64,000 nt of DNA from Nocardia cyriacigeorgica. Its GTDB lineage: Bacteria; Actinomycetota; Actinomycetes; Mycobacteriales; Mycobacteriaceae. Made by a program: the position numbers and the translations under genes. Below, one piece after another: positions 24,140 to 32,956 of this stretch (positions are counted from its first letter, which is position 1; each line of letters opens with the position of its first letter). The notes beneath the pieces are model-generated. The model was given only the letters and a program-made list of their open reading frames with translations. It made no database searches and was not told where the DNA came from. The stretch lies in contig NZ_JARWNX010000064.1 in NCBI RefSeq assembly GCF_029868385.1, forward strand, positions 372,001 to 436,000, in the 5' to 3' direction.

Positions 24140-25552
24140 ATGTGGACAGCGGGGATCGGACAGTCGAGGGCATCACGAGCGGGTCGGGTGCGGGCGTGGC
24201 GGGCACGGATCACGGCGCTGGCGCTCACCATCGCCGCGACCTGCGCGTTCCTCCTCGCACTCGCGTCTCCCGCGGCGGCGATTCCGAACACCACCGATGC
24301 GTTCTATCTGCCGCCCGCCGGATACGAATCGACCGAACCGGGCACCATTCTGCGGACCCGGCCGATCGCGCCCGTCTCGCTACAGCTGTTTCCCATGCGG
24401 GTGCGCGCCTGGCAGCTGCTGTACCGGACCACCGATTCCGCCGGTGATCCGTATGCCGCGGTGACCACGGTTCTGATGGGTGATCACGGCAGGCCGCCGA
24501 CCGCGATCCTGTCCTACGACAGCATGATCGACGCGATCGCGCCGAATTGCATGCCCTCGCAGGTCTTGCAGGCCGGTGCGCCGTGGTTCGATTTCGCCGG
24601 TGCCGGTGGGCCGTTCGCGCTGTCCACCACCGCGAACGAAGTGCCCATGATCGCGGCCGGGCTGATGCAGGGCTGGGCGGTGTCGGTGCCGGATCTCGGT
24701 GGGGTGGACAACAATTTCCTGACACCGCGCGAACCGGGTTATGTAGCGATCGATGGCGTTCGGGCCACCCAGAATTTCGCCGAACTCGGTCCGGTCGGAG
24801 CGCAGGTGCCCGCGATGTTCTGGGGATACTCCGGCGGCGGTATCGCCACGGCCTGGGCCGCGCAGGTACAACCCGACTACGCACCGGATATGAACGTCGC
24901 CGGGATGGCCATCGGCGCGCCGGTCGCCGATCTGCTCGCCGCGATCAGGAACGGAAACGGGACCGCGGTCGCGGGTCTGCCGCCGGTGGGTTTCGCGGCC
25001 ATGCAACAGGATTCGCCGGAATTCGCCGCGATGATGGACCGGGTACTCACGCCCGAAGGCAAGCAACTGCTCGCCGGGGCGGCCGCGAGCTGCACACCGC
25101 AGAATCTGATGAGCTTCCCATTCCTCGACTTCGGTGATCTGCTGACCGTGCCATTGCAGGACGTCATGGACGCACCGCTGACGCAGCGCCTGATCGCGGA
25201 GCGGACGCTCGGCGCGACGGCTCCCACCGCACCCGTCTACGTGTACAACGCCGTCGACGACGAGCTGAGCACCATCGCCTCCTCGGATCATCTCGTCGAC
25301 CGGTATTGCGCCGCGGGCACATCGGTGACCTACCGGCGTGATGTGGTGCCGTCGGCGGTGTCGCCGCACACCTTCGAATGGGGACTCGGCGCACCGGCCG
25401 CCTTCGCCTGGTTGAAGGACCGGGCCGCCGGGCTACCGCTTTCGGGATGCGATATCCGGACCGCGACGACCCCGACCACGCCGGAGGCGTTGAACTCGCT
25501 CGGCCCCGATTTCATCGGCGGGATGCTCGCCGCGATCCTCGGGCATCGGTGA
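24140..25552 (+). CDS. Secreted lipase (LIP family)
   Basis: 470 aa. An Arg-rich N-terminus and hydrophobic core ending in LASPAAA (about residue 47) form a Sec-type signal peptide. The mature part is an alpha/beta hydrolase of the secretory lipase family found in Nocardia, Rhodococcus and mycobacteria. The nucleophile elbow is WGYSGGG near residue 235. YVYNAVDDELS and the His of SPHTFEW are candidate Asp/His triad residues. The ATG at 24140 is only 10 bp from a KstR-type box, so either the mRNA is leaderless or the true start is the GTG at 24188. Likely releases fatty acids outside the cell. Confidence 0.85.
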   Translation: MWTAGIGQSRASRAGRVRAWRARITALALTIAATCAFLLALASPAAAIPNTTDAFYLPPAGYESTEPGTILRTRPIAPVSLQLFPMRVRAWQLLYRTTDSAGDPYAAVTTVLMGDHGRPPTAILSYDSMIDAIAPNCMPSQVLQAGAPWFDFAGAGGPFALSTTANEVPMIAAGLMQGWAVSVPDLGGVDNNFLTPREPGYVAIDGVRATQNFAELGPVGAQVPAMFWGYSGGGIATAWAAQVQPDYAPDMNVAGMAIGAPVADLLAAIRNGNGTAVAGLPPVGFAAMQQDSPEFAAMMDRVLTPEGKQLLAGAAASCTPQNLMSFPFLDFGDLLTVPLQDVMDAPLTQRLIAERTLGATAPTAPVYVYNAVDDELSTIASSDHLVDRYCAAGTSVTYRRDVVPSAVSPHTFEWGLGAPAAFAWLKDRAAGLPLSGCDIRTATTPTTPEALNSLGPDFIGGMLAAILGHR

Positions 25553-25576
25553 CGCCATCGCCCTTGTCCAGGTAAG

Positions 25577-25590
25577 TCTACCTATGTAGA
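25577..25590. promoter_or_regulatory. PadR operator candidate
   Basis: TCTACCTATGTAGA: 5-bp inverted repeat with 4-nt centre, 8 bp before the padR-like start codon. Placement fits autoregulation. Confidence 0.5.
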
Positions 25591-25598
25591 GTTATCTG

Positions 25599-25940
25599 AT
25601 GCGAGTCCGTAGACCCTCCGCGCAGACCATCGCAGTCGTCCGCGCGCTCGCCGATGAACCGGCGAGCTGGCGATACGGCTATGAGCTGTGCGCAATGTGC
25701 GGTATCAAATCCGGTTCGATGTATCCGATCCTCATCCGCCTCACCGATCGCGGTCTGCTGGAAACACGCTGGGAGACCGATATACCTGCGGGGCGACCGC
25801 CCCGGCACCTGTATCGGCTTACCGGTGACGGTGTATCCTTCGCCGCCGGTCTGGCCGAGGCCGATACCGGCGGCGTCGCCCGAAGTGTCAGCGGCATCGG
25901 CACTTTCGGTGCGGGCGGACCGGTGCGGGGGACCGCATGA
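25599..25940 (+). CDS. PadR-family transcriptional regulator
   Basis: 113 aa short PadR protein: a winged HTH (about residues 8-85) with KSGSMYPILIRLTDRGLLETRW as the recognition region and GRPPRHLYRLT as the wing. It overlaps the downstream membrane protein by 4 nt (ATGA), so the two are translationally coupled. In actinobacteria such PadR/membrane-protein pairs are common and resemble regulator/anti-regulator modules. An inverted repeat lies directly upstream. Confidence 0.85.
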   Translation: MRVRRPSAQTIAVVRALADEPASWRYGYELCAMCGIKSGSMYPILIRLTDRGLLETRWETDIPAGRPPRHLYRLTGDGVSFAAGLAEADTGGVARSVSGIGTFGAGGPVRGTA

Positions 25941-27001
25941 ACGCCCCGTGGCCGCGCGTGATCGGACTCGCCGGGATCGTTCTGGTGATACCGGCCGTCG
26001 TCGCGGGCGTGGTGTTCGCGCTCGAATCCGATTGGGTCACCGACCCGGACAATCCGGAAGCCGTGACGACCTACGTCTCGACGGTGTCGATCATTTCGGT
26101 CCTGCTCGTGCTGGCAGCGTCGATCCTCTGGCTGGCCTTGGTGCGTCGGGCGCCGCGGCAGGCGCGTGATGGTGCGGCCCGGGTACTGGGCCTGGCCACC
26201 GCGGCGCTGCCGGAGCACCGTCGTGACTGGGGCGCGGCGATGCTCGCCGAACTCGACCACATCCAGGATCCGGCCGCCAGGCGCCGATTCGCAGTGAGCG
26301 CGGCGCGCACCGCCGTGTTCGCGCCGGGCGACCCGAGGCTGGACACGCGGGCGAACGGTGTTGCCGCCGCGATCGGTTCGGCCGGTGTGGCCGCAGCGGC
26401 CGCGTCGGTCGGATGGTTCGTTGTGAATCATCCATCTGGAGCCGGTGCGATGCCGTTGACCTTGGTCACCATGTCCGTCGCGATCCTGGTGAGCGGATGG
26501 CTGGTGCTGTTTCCGCCGCAGCAGTTGCGCGGGCAGACGCTCGCACGCTGGACCGGTATCGGAGCCGGGCTGTTCACTGCGGCGGGTGTGTTCCTCGCCG
26601 CGCGCACCCTCGGCAATGCCGACGGACCCGGTTTCACTGCGGTGCCGCTGATGCTGCTTGCGCTGCTGCTCGCACCGGCCGCGGTCGGCGTCCTGCGTCG
26701 ATCGCTGTGGCCGGGCGTGCAGACGGCAGTCTGGTGCGTCGTATCGGGCGTTCCCGCGGTCGTCGCGGTGTACGTGCCGGAGAGCATGGCCTATTACGAC
26801 CGTTACGGTATGGCGTTTCTCGACAATGCCGCCGTGCCGATCAATGACACGCTGAGCAGTGCGGTCAGCTGGATCGTCGTCTTCACCGCCGTCGTTGCCC
26901 TGCCGCTGGGGATCATCGCGGCGGCGACGGGTGCCGCGATGGGGCGCGGGGTGGCTCGACTACGAGTGGTGGCCGCTCACGGTGGCCGCAGTCGCCGATA
27001 G
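25937..27001 (+). CDS. Polytopic membrane protein coupled to PadR regulator
   Basis: 354 aa with about eight hydrophobic segments. A cytoplasmic loop near residues 90-120 carries PEHRRDWGAAMLAEL, a signature of actinobacterial membrane proteins encoded directly behind PadR regulators. No catalytic motif seen and no known function. ATG overlaps the PadR stop (ATGA). Its last 25 bases overlap the 3' end of the convergent kwaB-like gene. Confidence 0.7.
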   Translation: MNAPWPRVIGLAGIVLVIPAVVAGVVFALESDWVTDPDNPEAVTTYVSTVSIISVLLVLAASILWLALVRRAPRQARDGAARVLGLATAALPEHRRDWGAAMLAELDHIQDPAARRRFAVSAARTAVFAPGDPRLDTRANGVAAAIGSAGVAAAAASVGWFVVNHPSGAGAMPLTLVTMSVAILVSGWLVLFPPQQLRGQTLARWTGIGAGLFTAAGVFLAARTLGNADGPGFTAVPLMLLALLLAPAAVGVLRRSLWPGVQTAVWCVVSGVPAVVAVYVPESMAYYDRYGMAFLDNAAVPINDTLSSAVSWIVVFTAVVALPLGIIAAATGAAMGRGVARLRVVAAHGGRSRR

Positions 27002-27951
27002 GCCGTGGCGACCCGCGACGAATCGTCGAAGGGGCCGCGCCAGATGCGCTGGTCGAGGATATCGAGAAAGGTGGGAACGCCCTGCTCGCTCAACACGATT
27101 CCGGTGTCATCGACCTCGATGCCCTCGGGTAATTCCGGGTAGCGCTCGATCTCGGTGCGCAGCGAGGTCAGCGTGATCTTGGGTAGGTAGTCGACCGCGT
27201 GTATTCGTTTGAGCAGTTTGGCGTAGCTGGGTCGTTTCGCGCAGACGGCGACAATGGTGTGTTTGACCTCGTCGGTCAGGTCGAGGCCGAGGGATTCGCT
27301 GATGTGGTCGACGAATTCGGGTGTGGCCTTGGTGAGCAGCTCCAGATCGGTGAACAGGCGCAGGAAGGTATCGGGTTTCAGGATCGCGATCTCGTCGGCG
27401 GCGATCACCAGATCGAATTCCTCGGCGAAGGCGAACACCGGATCGCCGACCCGGTTCAGGCGTTCACCGAAGGTGGCGAGAATGCGGTGTGCCGAGGCCA
27501 CCCGCAATCCGTGCTGCAACCGGACGAAAGCCGTTCGGCGCCGGTCCGGGCCCGCGGATTCGCAGATCAGGACGTAGAACAGGAAGGTGCCGTCGCGCAT
27601 CTGGCGCGGTAGCACGGTGTCGAGGGTGGCCGAGCGGGCGATCAGCCGTAACAGCTGGGTGATGTGCGCGTCGGGTTCGCCGGGTGCGGCGTCGGCGGTC
27701 AGGCGATCGAGGGGGAAGGAGAAGAACTCCTCGCCGTCGACCAGTGTGGCGGTGGTGTCGTAGTCGATCGGCGCCATGGCACCGATCCGGTCCAGCGTCG
27801 CGGCGGCGATCCCGCGCAACTCCGCACCGAGGGCGGCGGCGAACTCGATGCGCAATGCCTGTAGGCGTTTACGGCCGTCTCGCCAACCCAACAGCAGGTC
27901 GATCGGTTCACCAGCGATATCGGTGTCGGCCCATGCCTGGCTGGTTCGCAT
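26977..27951 (-). CDS. kwaB: KwaB-like protein of a Kiwa antiphage system (DUF4868)
   Basis: 324 aa. The C-terminal two thirds match the DUF4868/KwaB layout: FAEEFDLVIAADEIAILKPDTFLRLF (cited by position, about 195-220), then a helical stretch, YAKLLKRIHAVDYLPKITL, and a terminal strand-rich part EVDDTGIVLSEQGVPTFLDILDQ. KwaB proteins of this size bind DNA and act with a membrane partner to stop phage DNA functions. The ATG at 27951 has GAGGG 5 nt upstream and lies 2 nt after the stop of the membrane gene, the kwaA-kwaB order of known Kiwa systems. Assignment is from recalled family features, not a search. Confidence 0.65.
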   Translation of the reverse strand: MRTSQAWADTDIAGEPIDLLLGWRDGRKRLQALRIEFAAALGAELRGIAAATLDRIGAMAPIDYDTTATLVDGEEFFSFPLDRLTADAAPGEPDAHITQLLRLIARSATLDTVLPRQMRDGTFLFYVLICESAGPDRRRTAFVRLQHGLRVASAHRILATFGERLNRVGDPVFAFAEEFDLVIAADEIAILKPDTFLRLFTDLELLTKATPEFVDHISESLGLDLTDEVKHTIVAVCAKRPSYAKLLKRIHAVDYLPKITLTSLRTEIERYPELPEGIEVDDTGIVLSEQGVPTFLDILDQRIWRGPFDDSSRVATAYRRLRPP

Positions 27952-27953
27952 GA

Positions 27954-28520
27954 TCACCCTCGTTCCGTCATCACTCGAATACCCGCATGCTGGGCCACCG
28001 TCACGGTATCGCCGGGCCGAGGCACCGACCGTACGATCACGTACGCGCTGTCGCCGGTATCGGTCTGTACCTTCACGATTCGACGCAGCAGCAGATAGAT
28101 CATCGGGTTGACCTGGATGAGATCGGTGCGGACGTAGATCAGCAGCAGGACGAGCAGGAACAGGGCGTAGGCGAGCGCGTCGAGCGCGTCCGGTGTTTCG
28201 ACCGTGAGGAACGGCAGCACATAGGACACCAGATAGCCACCGGATTCGGTGCCGGTGTCGTGCACTTGGGCCACCGTGATGCTCGACCGGGCCGAGGAAC
28301 CGAGCAGATACAGCACCCACACCGTGCACGCCACCCCGAACGCCATGAGCGCGAGGCAGACCACCGCCAGCCACGGCGTCCCGGCGAACCGGGCCGCGAG
28401 GATCGCGAACAGCGGTGTGTAGCTGGAGAAGAACAGTGGCGTTCGCGCGGCGATCTGCACCAGATCGTCGGCTGCGCGCCGCGGGGACGGGCCCGGCGCA
28501 GGGTGAACCGCTGCTGCCAT
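27954..28520 (-). CDS. kwaA: KwaA-like membrane protein of a Kiwa antiphage system
   Basis: 188 aa with four predicted transmembrane segments (about 30-47, 50-72, 95-107, 113-133). The YLVSYVLPFL and IYVRTDLIQVNPMIYLL segments around the last two helices fit my recollection of KwaA. After the last helix comes a short cytoplasmic beta-rich tail. In Kiwa, KwaA is the membrane sensor of phage injection and holds KwaB. The start at 28520 has no good Shine-Dalgarno but TATACA lies about 9 nt upstream, so a leaderless transcript is possible. The 87-bp gap to the divergent SRPBCC gene holds the promoter. Confidence 0.6.
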   Translation of the reverse strand: MAAAVHPAPGPSPRRAADDLVQIAARTPLFFSSYTPLFAILAARFAGTPWLAVVCLALMAFGVACTVWVLYLLGSSARSSITVAQVHDTGTESGGYLVSYVLPFLTVETPDALDALAYALFLLVLLLIYVRTDLIQVNPMIYLLLRRIVKVQTDTGDSAYVIVRSVPRPGDTVTVAQHAGIRVMTERG

Positions 28521-28608
28521 AGCGCCACTGTATAACCGGGTACCGACAAGATCGGCGCGAACCGATCGAGACCTGCGCGGCCGCGGGCACTGTGCTTCGA
28601 TCGGTGAT

Positions 28609-29070
28609 ATGAGCACCGAAGCAGAAGAGGTTCGCATCGTCAGCGCCGAACGGGAGATCGCGGCGCCCGCGTCGGTGATATTCGAGTTGATCGCCGATCC
28701 CGCGCAGCAACCGCGCTGGGACGGTAACGACAATCTGGCCGAGGCGGGGCTCGATCAGCGGGTGCGCGCGGTGGGCGATGTGTTCACCATGACGCTCACC
28801 AACGGGCACGTCCGGGACAACCATGTGGAGGAGTTCACCGAGGGCCGGTTGCTGGCCTGGCGTCCCTCCGAGCCCGGCAAGCAGCCGCCGGGGCATCTGT
28901 GGCGCTGGGAGGTCGAGGCGCTCGACGATGGTCGTGCCCTGGTGCGGCACACCTACGATTGGTCGCGGCTGACCGATGAGAACCGGCTGCCCCGAGCCCG
29001 CGCCACCACCTCCGACAAGCTGGCGGCCTCGATCGAGCGTTTGGCGGAACTGGCCGAGCGGCAGGCATAG
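28609..29070 (+). CDS. SRPBCC/START-like (polyketide cyclase family) protein
   Basis: 153 aa. The N-terminal signature VSAEREIAAPASVIFELIADPAQQPRW (cited by position, about 10-36) and the C-terminal helix (AAS IERLAELAERQA) are those of the helix-grip fold that binds hydrophobic ligands. No catalytic residue can be named. Divergent from the kwaA-like gene and followed by an unrelated membrane protein. Function unknown. Confidence 0.8.
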   Translation: MSTEAEEVRIVSAEREIAAPASVIFELIADPAQQPRWDGNDNLAEAGLDQRVRAVGDVFTMTLTNGHVRDNHVEEFTEGRLLAWRPSEPGKQPPGHLWRWEVEALDDGRALVRHTYDWSRLTDENRLPRARATTSDKLAASIERLAELAERQA

Positions 29071-29166
29071 GCGAACCGATCGTCGCCGCACGCGCGCGCT
29101 CGCCGAATCGGACTCGCCCACCGGTTTCGCCCGGCTCGGTGCGTGTTCGTAGGCCAGACTGAGCCC

Positions 29167-30126
29167 ATGCTGCATGTGCGGATAATGGCACCGGCCGATA
29201 AGACCGACGCCGTGATCGCGATTCTCGAGGCCGAAGACGCGGTGAGCGGCCTTGCGGTGTTGCGTGGTGCGGCGCTGCGCCCGCAGGGAGATCTGGTGTT
29301 CGCTCAGATCGCCCGCGAAGCCGCCAACGACCTGGTGGAACAGCTGCGCGCGACCGGCGTGCACAAATGCGGCAGCATCGAGCTGGAACCGGTGCGAACC
29401 TGGCTGTCGCTGGCCGGATTCGAAGCCGAAGTCCGCACACCGGGCAGCAGCGCCGACGCGGTGGTGTGGGCCGATGTCGCGCAACGCTCCTATGAGGAAA
29501 CCGAACTCAACTGGACCTATCTGAGCTTCATGACCTTGGCGACCACACTGGCCGCCATCGCCATCGTGGTGGATTCACAGATCCTGGTGATCGGCGCGAT
29601 GGTGCTCGGCCCGGAGTTCGGTGCCATCGCGGCGCTCGGCGTCGCACTGGTGCGGCGGCGGTTCGTACTGTTCGGGCTGGCCGTTCGCACCCTCGTGCTC
29701 GGCTTCCTCACCGCGATCGTGATGACCTTCCTGCTGGTGCTGATCGCGCGTTGGCTCGGCTGGATCACCCGCGCCGATATCGTGTACGGGCCGGAGACGG
29801 CGTTCATCTACTCCCCGGACAAATGGTCGTTCATCGTGGCCGTCATCGCCGCCGCGGCCGGTGTGCTCTCACTGACTTCGGCGCGCGCGGGCGCCCTTGT
29901 CGGTGTGTTCATCTCGGTGACGACCGTGCCCGCCGCGGGCAATATCGCCCTCGGCGCGGTCTTCGGCGCCTGGCACGAAGTCTGGGGCAGCGTACTGCAA
30001 TTGGCGCTGAACCTGTTCGGGATGGCGGTGGCCGGTTGGGGGACACTGGCTTTGCAGAACGCGCTGTGGTCTCGGGTGGCGGTGCACCGGCCGAAGGCGA
30101 GGCTGTACCCGCGCCGCATGCTGTGA
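29167..30126 (+). CDS. DUF389 family membrane protein
   Basis: 319 aa. An N-terminal soluble domain (about 1-110) is followed by five or six transmembrane segments with the family core ILVIGAMVLGPEFGAIAALG and SLTSARAGALVGVFISVTTVPAAGNIALG (cited by position). ATG 29167 begins MLHVRIMAP as in relatives; the in-frame start at 29143 is unlikely. Function unknown; some relatives are annotated as hydrophobic-domain TIGR00341 proteins. Confidence 0.85.
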   Translation: MLHVRIMAPADKTDAVIAILEAEDAVSGLAVLRGAALRPQGDLVFAQIAREAANDLVEQLRATGVHKCGSIELEPVRTWLSLAGFEAEVRTPGSSADAVVWADVAQRSYEETELNWTYLSFMTLATTLAAIAIVVDSQILVIGAMVLGPEFGAIAALGVALVRRRFVLFGLAVRTLVLGFLTAIVMTFLLVLIARWLGWITRADIVYGPETAFIYSPDKWSFIVAVIAAAAGVLSLTSARAGALVGVFISVTTVPAAGNIALGAVFGAWHEVWGSVLQLALNLFGMAVAGWGTLALQNALWSRVAVHRPKARLYPRRML

Positions 30127-30163
30127 GCATCACCAGGGGTGTCCTGACGCCAGGGCCGGGCGA

Positions 30164-30766
30164 TCAAGCGCGTGCGGAATCCAGATCCATACCCCATCGG
30201 TACGCCGCGACGATATCGTCCAATGCGCCTGCGAGGTACTGGGTCTCCCGGTAGACGGTGATTCCGGCGCCCTGATTCTGCAACAGCGCGATCGCGCAGG
30301 ACCGGGTATCGGCGACCGGATCGTCGAGCGCCACCGCCACGGACGAGCCGATCGTCGGCGTCAAGGTGAGCGTGCCCCTGGCGGCGGCCCAGTTCGGCGC
30401 CTGCGCACCGAGAGCGAAGATCAGCACTCGCCGGAACGTTTCGGGCCGGGCCAGATCCATGTTCAGACCGGCGCCGCCCGGACGGGCGCCGTCGCGGTCG
30501 AGCAGGATGTGCGGCTCGAATTCGAGTGCGCCGGCATCGGTGGCGGCCCGCAGCGCGCCGGTGCGGCCGTCGGCGAGTTCGTACAGGCAGCCGAGTTCGA
30601 GTTCGACCGCGGTGGATCTGCGGAACAGGCTCCTGGCGCGGGCCGTCCAGGTCAGCTCGACTCGCATGACACCTTGCAGCTCGCCCGGCCTGGTGAGATT
30701 GATACTCGGCGTGGCCTTGGACAGCGTCACCTTCCCGCCGCCCGCCCGCTGCTCGTCGATCGCCAT
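30164..30766 (-). CDS. TerD-family protein lacking the usual calcium motif (TerA/TerZ-like)
   Basis: 200 aa. The N-terminus KVTLSKATPSINLTRPGELQG is a TerD/TerA-type start. The GEGEGDDE acidic loop that binds calcium in TerD (present at 32279-32854) is replaced by DRDGARPGGAGLNMD. It is therefore a divergent or non-calcium-binding Ter protein. It lies downstream of the TerC-like DUF475 gene, with an intervening hairpin, and belongs to the same stress locus. Confidence 0.75.
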   Translation of the reverse strand: MAIDEQRAGGGKVTLSKATPSINLTRPGELQGVMRVELTWTARARSLFRRSTAVELELGCLYELADGRTGALRAATDAGALEFEPHILLDRDGARPGGAGLNMDLARPETFRRVLIFALGAQAPNWAAARGTLTLTPTIGSSVAVALDDPVADTRSCAIALLQNQGAGITVYRETQYLAGALDDIVAAYRWGMDLDSARA

Positions 30767-30792
30767 CGCCGCGATCCCCCCTCAGGAGATGA

Positions 30793-30826
30793 GAACGGCA
30801 GCGGCCTGACCAGGCCGCTGCCGTTC
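30793..30826 (-). terminator. Hairpin between DUF475 and TerD-like genes
   Basis: 16-bp perfect stem (GAACGGCAGCGGCCTG and its complement) around a 2-nt centre, 24 nt after the DUF475 stop. Terminator or attenuator controlling read-through to the TerD-like gene. Confidence 0.75.
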
Positions 30827-30849
30827 GAGTCTTCGGTTGCGTCCGCCGG

Positions 30850-31944
30850 TCAGCCTACCGGGGTCGGCTCCTTTTCGAGGGCCGCTTCCGGCTCACCCTC
30901 GCGCCGGTTGCGCATGATGCTGCTGATGAACGCCGCACCGATGAACGCGATACCGATGAAACCGGTGATGAGTTCGTTGACGTGCACGCCGATCGAGACC
31001 AGCAGAATCGCGGCCAGCGCGCCGATCGCCCAGTGCGCACCGTGCTCGAGGTACACGTACTCCGCCAGCGTGCCCTTGCGGACCAGGTACACCGTGATCG
31101 ACCGGACGAACATGGCGCCGATCAGGCCGAGACCGAGCGCGATGATGATCGGGTCGGCGGTGATGGCGAACGCGCCGATGACGCCGTCGAAGGAGAACGA
31201 CGCGTCGAGCACCTCCAGGTACAGGAACAGGAAGAAGCCGGCCTTACCGGTGGCCTTGGCGGCCTCCGACGGGCCCGCGTGGTCCTCGGCGTGGAACATC
31301 GAGCCGAGGCCGTCGACCGCGATGTAGGTGATCATGCCGAGCAGACCGGCCAGCAGCACCGTGGAGCGGACCTCTTCCTCGGCGAGGAACTCCGCGCACA
31401 GGATCAGGCCGACGCCGGCGACGACCACAGACAGCATGTCGAGCTTGCCCGCCTTGGCCAGCGGCCGCTCCAGCCACGACAGCCAGGTGATCTCGCGGTC
31501 GGCGAAGATGAAGTTCAGGAACAGCAGGGCGAGGAACATGCCGCCGAACGCCGCGATCTGCGGATGGGCGTCGGTGAGCAGGGTCTCGTAGCTGGGGCTG
31601 CCGTCCGGGAAGGTGGCGGCATCGTTGGGCGGCGGGTTGAGCGCCAGGTCGAACGCCTCGACCGGGTTCAGCCCGGCGGTGATCCAGACGATCGCCAGCG
31701 GGAAGACCAGCCGCATGCCGAACACGGCGATCAGGATGCCGATGGTCAGGAACATCCGCTGCCAGAATTCACTCATCCGTTGCAGGATGGTGGCGTTGAT
31801 GACGGCGTTGTCGAACGACAGCGACACCTCGAGGATGCCGAGGATCGCGCAGAGCACCAGGGCGGTGGGGCCACCGTAGAGGATGGCCACCACCAGTGAG
31901 ACGACGGTGACCAGGAAGGATAGGCCGAATATGCGCAGGACCAC
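30850..31944 (-). CDS. TerC-like integral membrane protein (DUF475)
   Basis: 364 aa with eight or nine transmembrane helices. It carries the two conserved acidic membrane motifs of the TerC/DUF475 family, EVSLSFDNAV (about residue 40) and DASFSFDGVIGAF (about 255). TerC-type proteins support metal homeostasis and metallation of exported proteins and are linked to TerD in tellurite resistance. It is preceded on its strand by the terD gene with 334 bp between, so it probably has its own promoter. Confidence 0.88.
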   Translation of the reverse strand: MVLRIFGLSFLVTVVSLVVAILYGGPTALVLCAILGILEVSLSFDNAVINATILQRMSEFWQRMFLTIGILIAVFGMRLVFPLAIVWITAGLNPVEAFDLALNPPPNDAATFPDGSPSYETLLTDAHPQIAAFGGMFLALLFLNFIFADREITWLSWLERPLAKAGKLDMLSVVVAGVGLILCAEFLAEEEVRSTVLLAGLLGMITYIAVDGLGSMFHAEDHAGPSEAAKATGKAGFFLFLYLEVLDASFSFDGVIGAFAITADPIIIALGLGLIGAMFVRSITVYLVRKGTLAEYVYLEHGAHWAIGALAAILLVSIGVHVNELITGFIGIAFIGAAFISSIMRNRREGEPEAALEKEPTPVG

Positions 31945-32278
31945 GCGGGGACCTTTCGTGTGCGTCGCCGGAGTCGGTCGTCATCCGGGCGTTGTGTACG
32001 TCTGAAGCTGCTGCGTGCGATCGCCGACCGGTGGACAGCGCTCGACACGACGGTACCGGTCGACGGTGAACCCGACATTTCGGGCCGGCGACGCCGATGG
32101 TGACCGTGGTCGTCGAGCCCGGTCGCCGGACCACGAATTCCTCCAGCCCGACCTCGGCGAACGAGGTGACCGCGTGGATGTTCGATGAGCCCCCGGTGAG
32201 ATCAGTTTCCCACGGGTGGCAGTGCATGCGGAAGGGGGCCCGTCGCCGAGCCCCCTTCGCTACCGAGGCACAGCTCGA
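31945..32278. other. Intergenic region between terD and DUF475 gene
   Basis: 334 bp without a convincing gene. A 152-aa minus-strand ORF here is Arg/Ser-rich and runs into the DUF475 start in another frame. It holds the terD terminator and the presumed promoter of the DUF475 gene. Confidence 0.5.
32231..32258 (-). terminator. Terminator after terD
   Basis: 9-bp perfect stem GAAGGGGGC / GCCCCCTTC with a 10-nt loop, 20 nt downstream of the terD stop codon. Confidence 0.75.
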
Positions 32279-32854
32279 TCAGACGTTGACGCCGTAGTCG
32301 CGGGCGATACCGGCGAGACCCGAGGCGTACCCCTGGCCGATGGCGCGGAACTTCCACTCGGCGCCGTTGCGGTACAGCTCGCCGAACACCATGGCGGTCT
32401 CGGTCGAGGCGTCCTCGGACAGGTCGTAGCGGGCCAGCTCTTCGTTGCTGGACCGGTCGACGACCCGGATGTAGGCGTTGCGCACCTGGCCGAACGACTG
32501 CTGACGGGTGTCGGCGTCGTAGATCGAGACCGGGAAGAAGATGGACTCGATGGTGGGCGGGGTACCGGCCAGATCGACGTTGATGACCTCGTCGTCGCCT
32601 TCACCCTCACCGGTGGTGTTGTCGCCCACGTGCTCGATCGAGCCTTCCGGCGACTTCAGGTTGTTGAAGAAGACGAAGTGCTGGTCGGAGACCACCTTCT
32701 TGTCGGCTCCGGTCGCGATCGCGCTGGCGTCGAGGTCGAAGTCCGTTCCGGTGGTGGTACGAACATCCCAGCCGAGGCCGACCGCGACAGCGGTCAGGTT
32801 AGGCGCCGCCTTGGTCAGCGAGACGTTGCCGCCCTTGGACAAACTGACACCCAT
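32279..32854 (-). CDS. terD: TerD calcium-binding stress protein
   Basis: 191 aa, the normal length. Start MGVSLSKGGNVSLTKAAP, the metal-binding FDLDASA and DNTTGEGEGDDE motifs, and the C-terminal FRAIGQGYASGLAGIARDYGVNV (cited by position) identify it firmly. TerD proteins bind calcium and take part in tellurite, oxidative and phage stress responses. ATG 32854 is used; the longer frame lacks homology. It is divergent from the four-gene Ter-linked biosynthetic operon across 102 bp. Confidence 0.95.
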   Translation of the reverse strand: MGVSLSKGGNVSLTKAAPNLTAVAVGLGWDVRTTTGTDFDLDASAIATGADKKVVSDQHFVFFNNLKSPEGSIEHVGDNTTGEGEGDDEVINVDLAGTPPTIESIFFPVSIYDADTRQQSFGQVRNAYIRVVDRSSNEELARYDLSEDASTETAMVFGELYRNGAEWKFRAIGQGYASGLAGIARDYGVNV

Positions 32855-32956
32855 GCGGGATTCCCTTTCGATAGTCGTCTGTGATTCCCAGCATGTCCGA
32901 ATCGCCGGGTACGAGATACGACAGTAGTAGGTTTCGGCGATCTTGCGTATAAACCG

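Noticed and set aside
27952..29484. Upstream extension of the kwaB-like frame (ORF 26977-29484)
   Set aside because: Overlaps the kwaA-like gene and runs antisense to the SRPBCC and DUF389 genes; the ATG at 27951 has a fitting ribosome binding site.
31769..32227. 152-aa minus-strand ORF between terD and the DUF475 gene
   Set aside because: Low-complexity composition, runs into the DUF475 coding start in another frame, and contains the presumed promoter.
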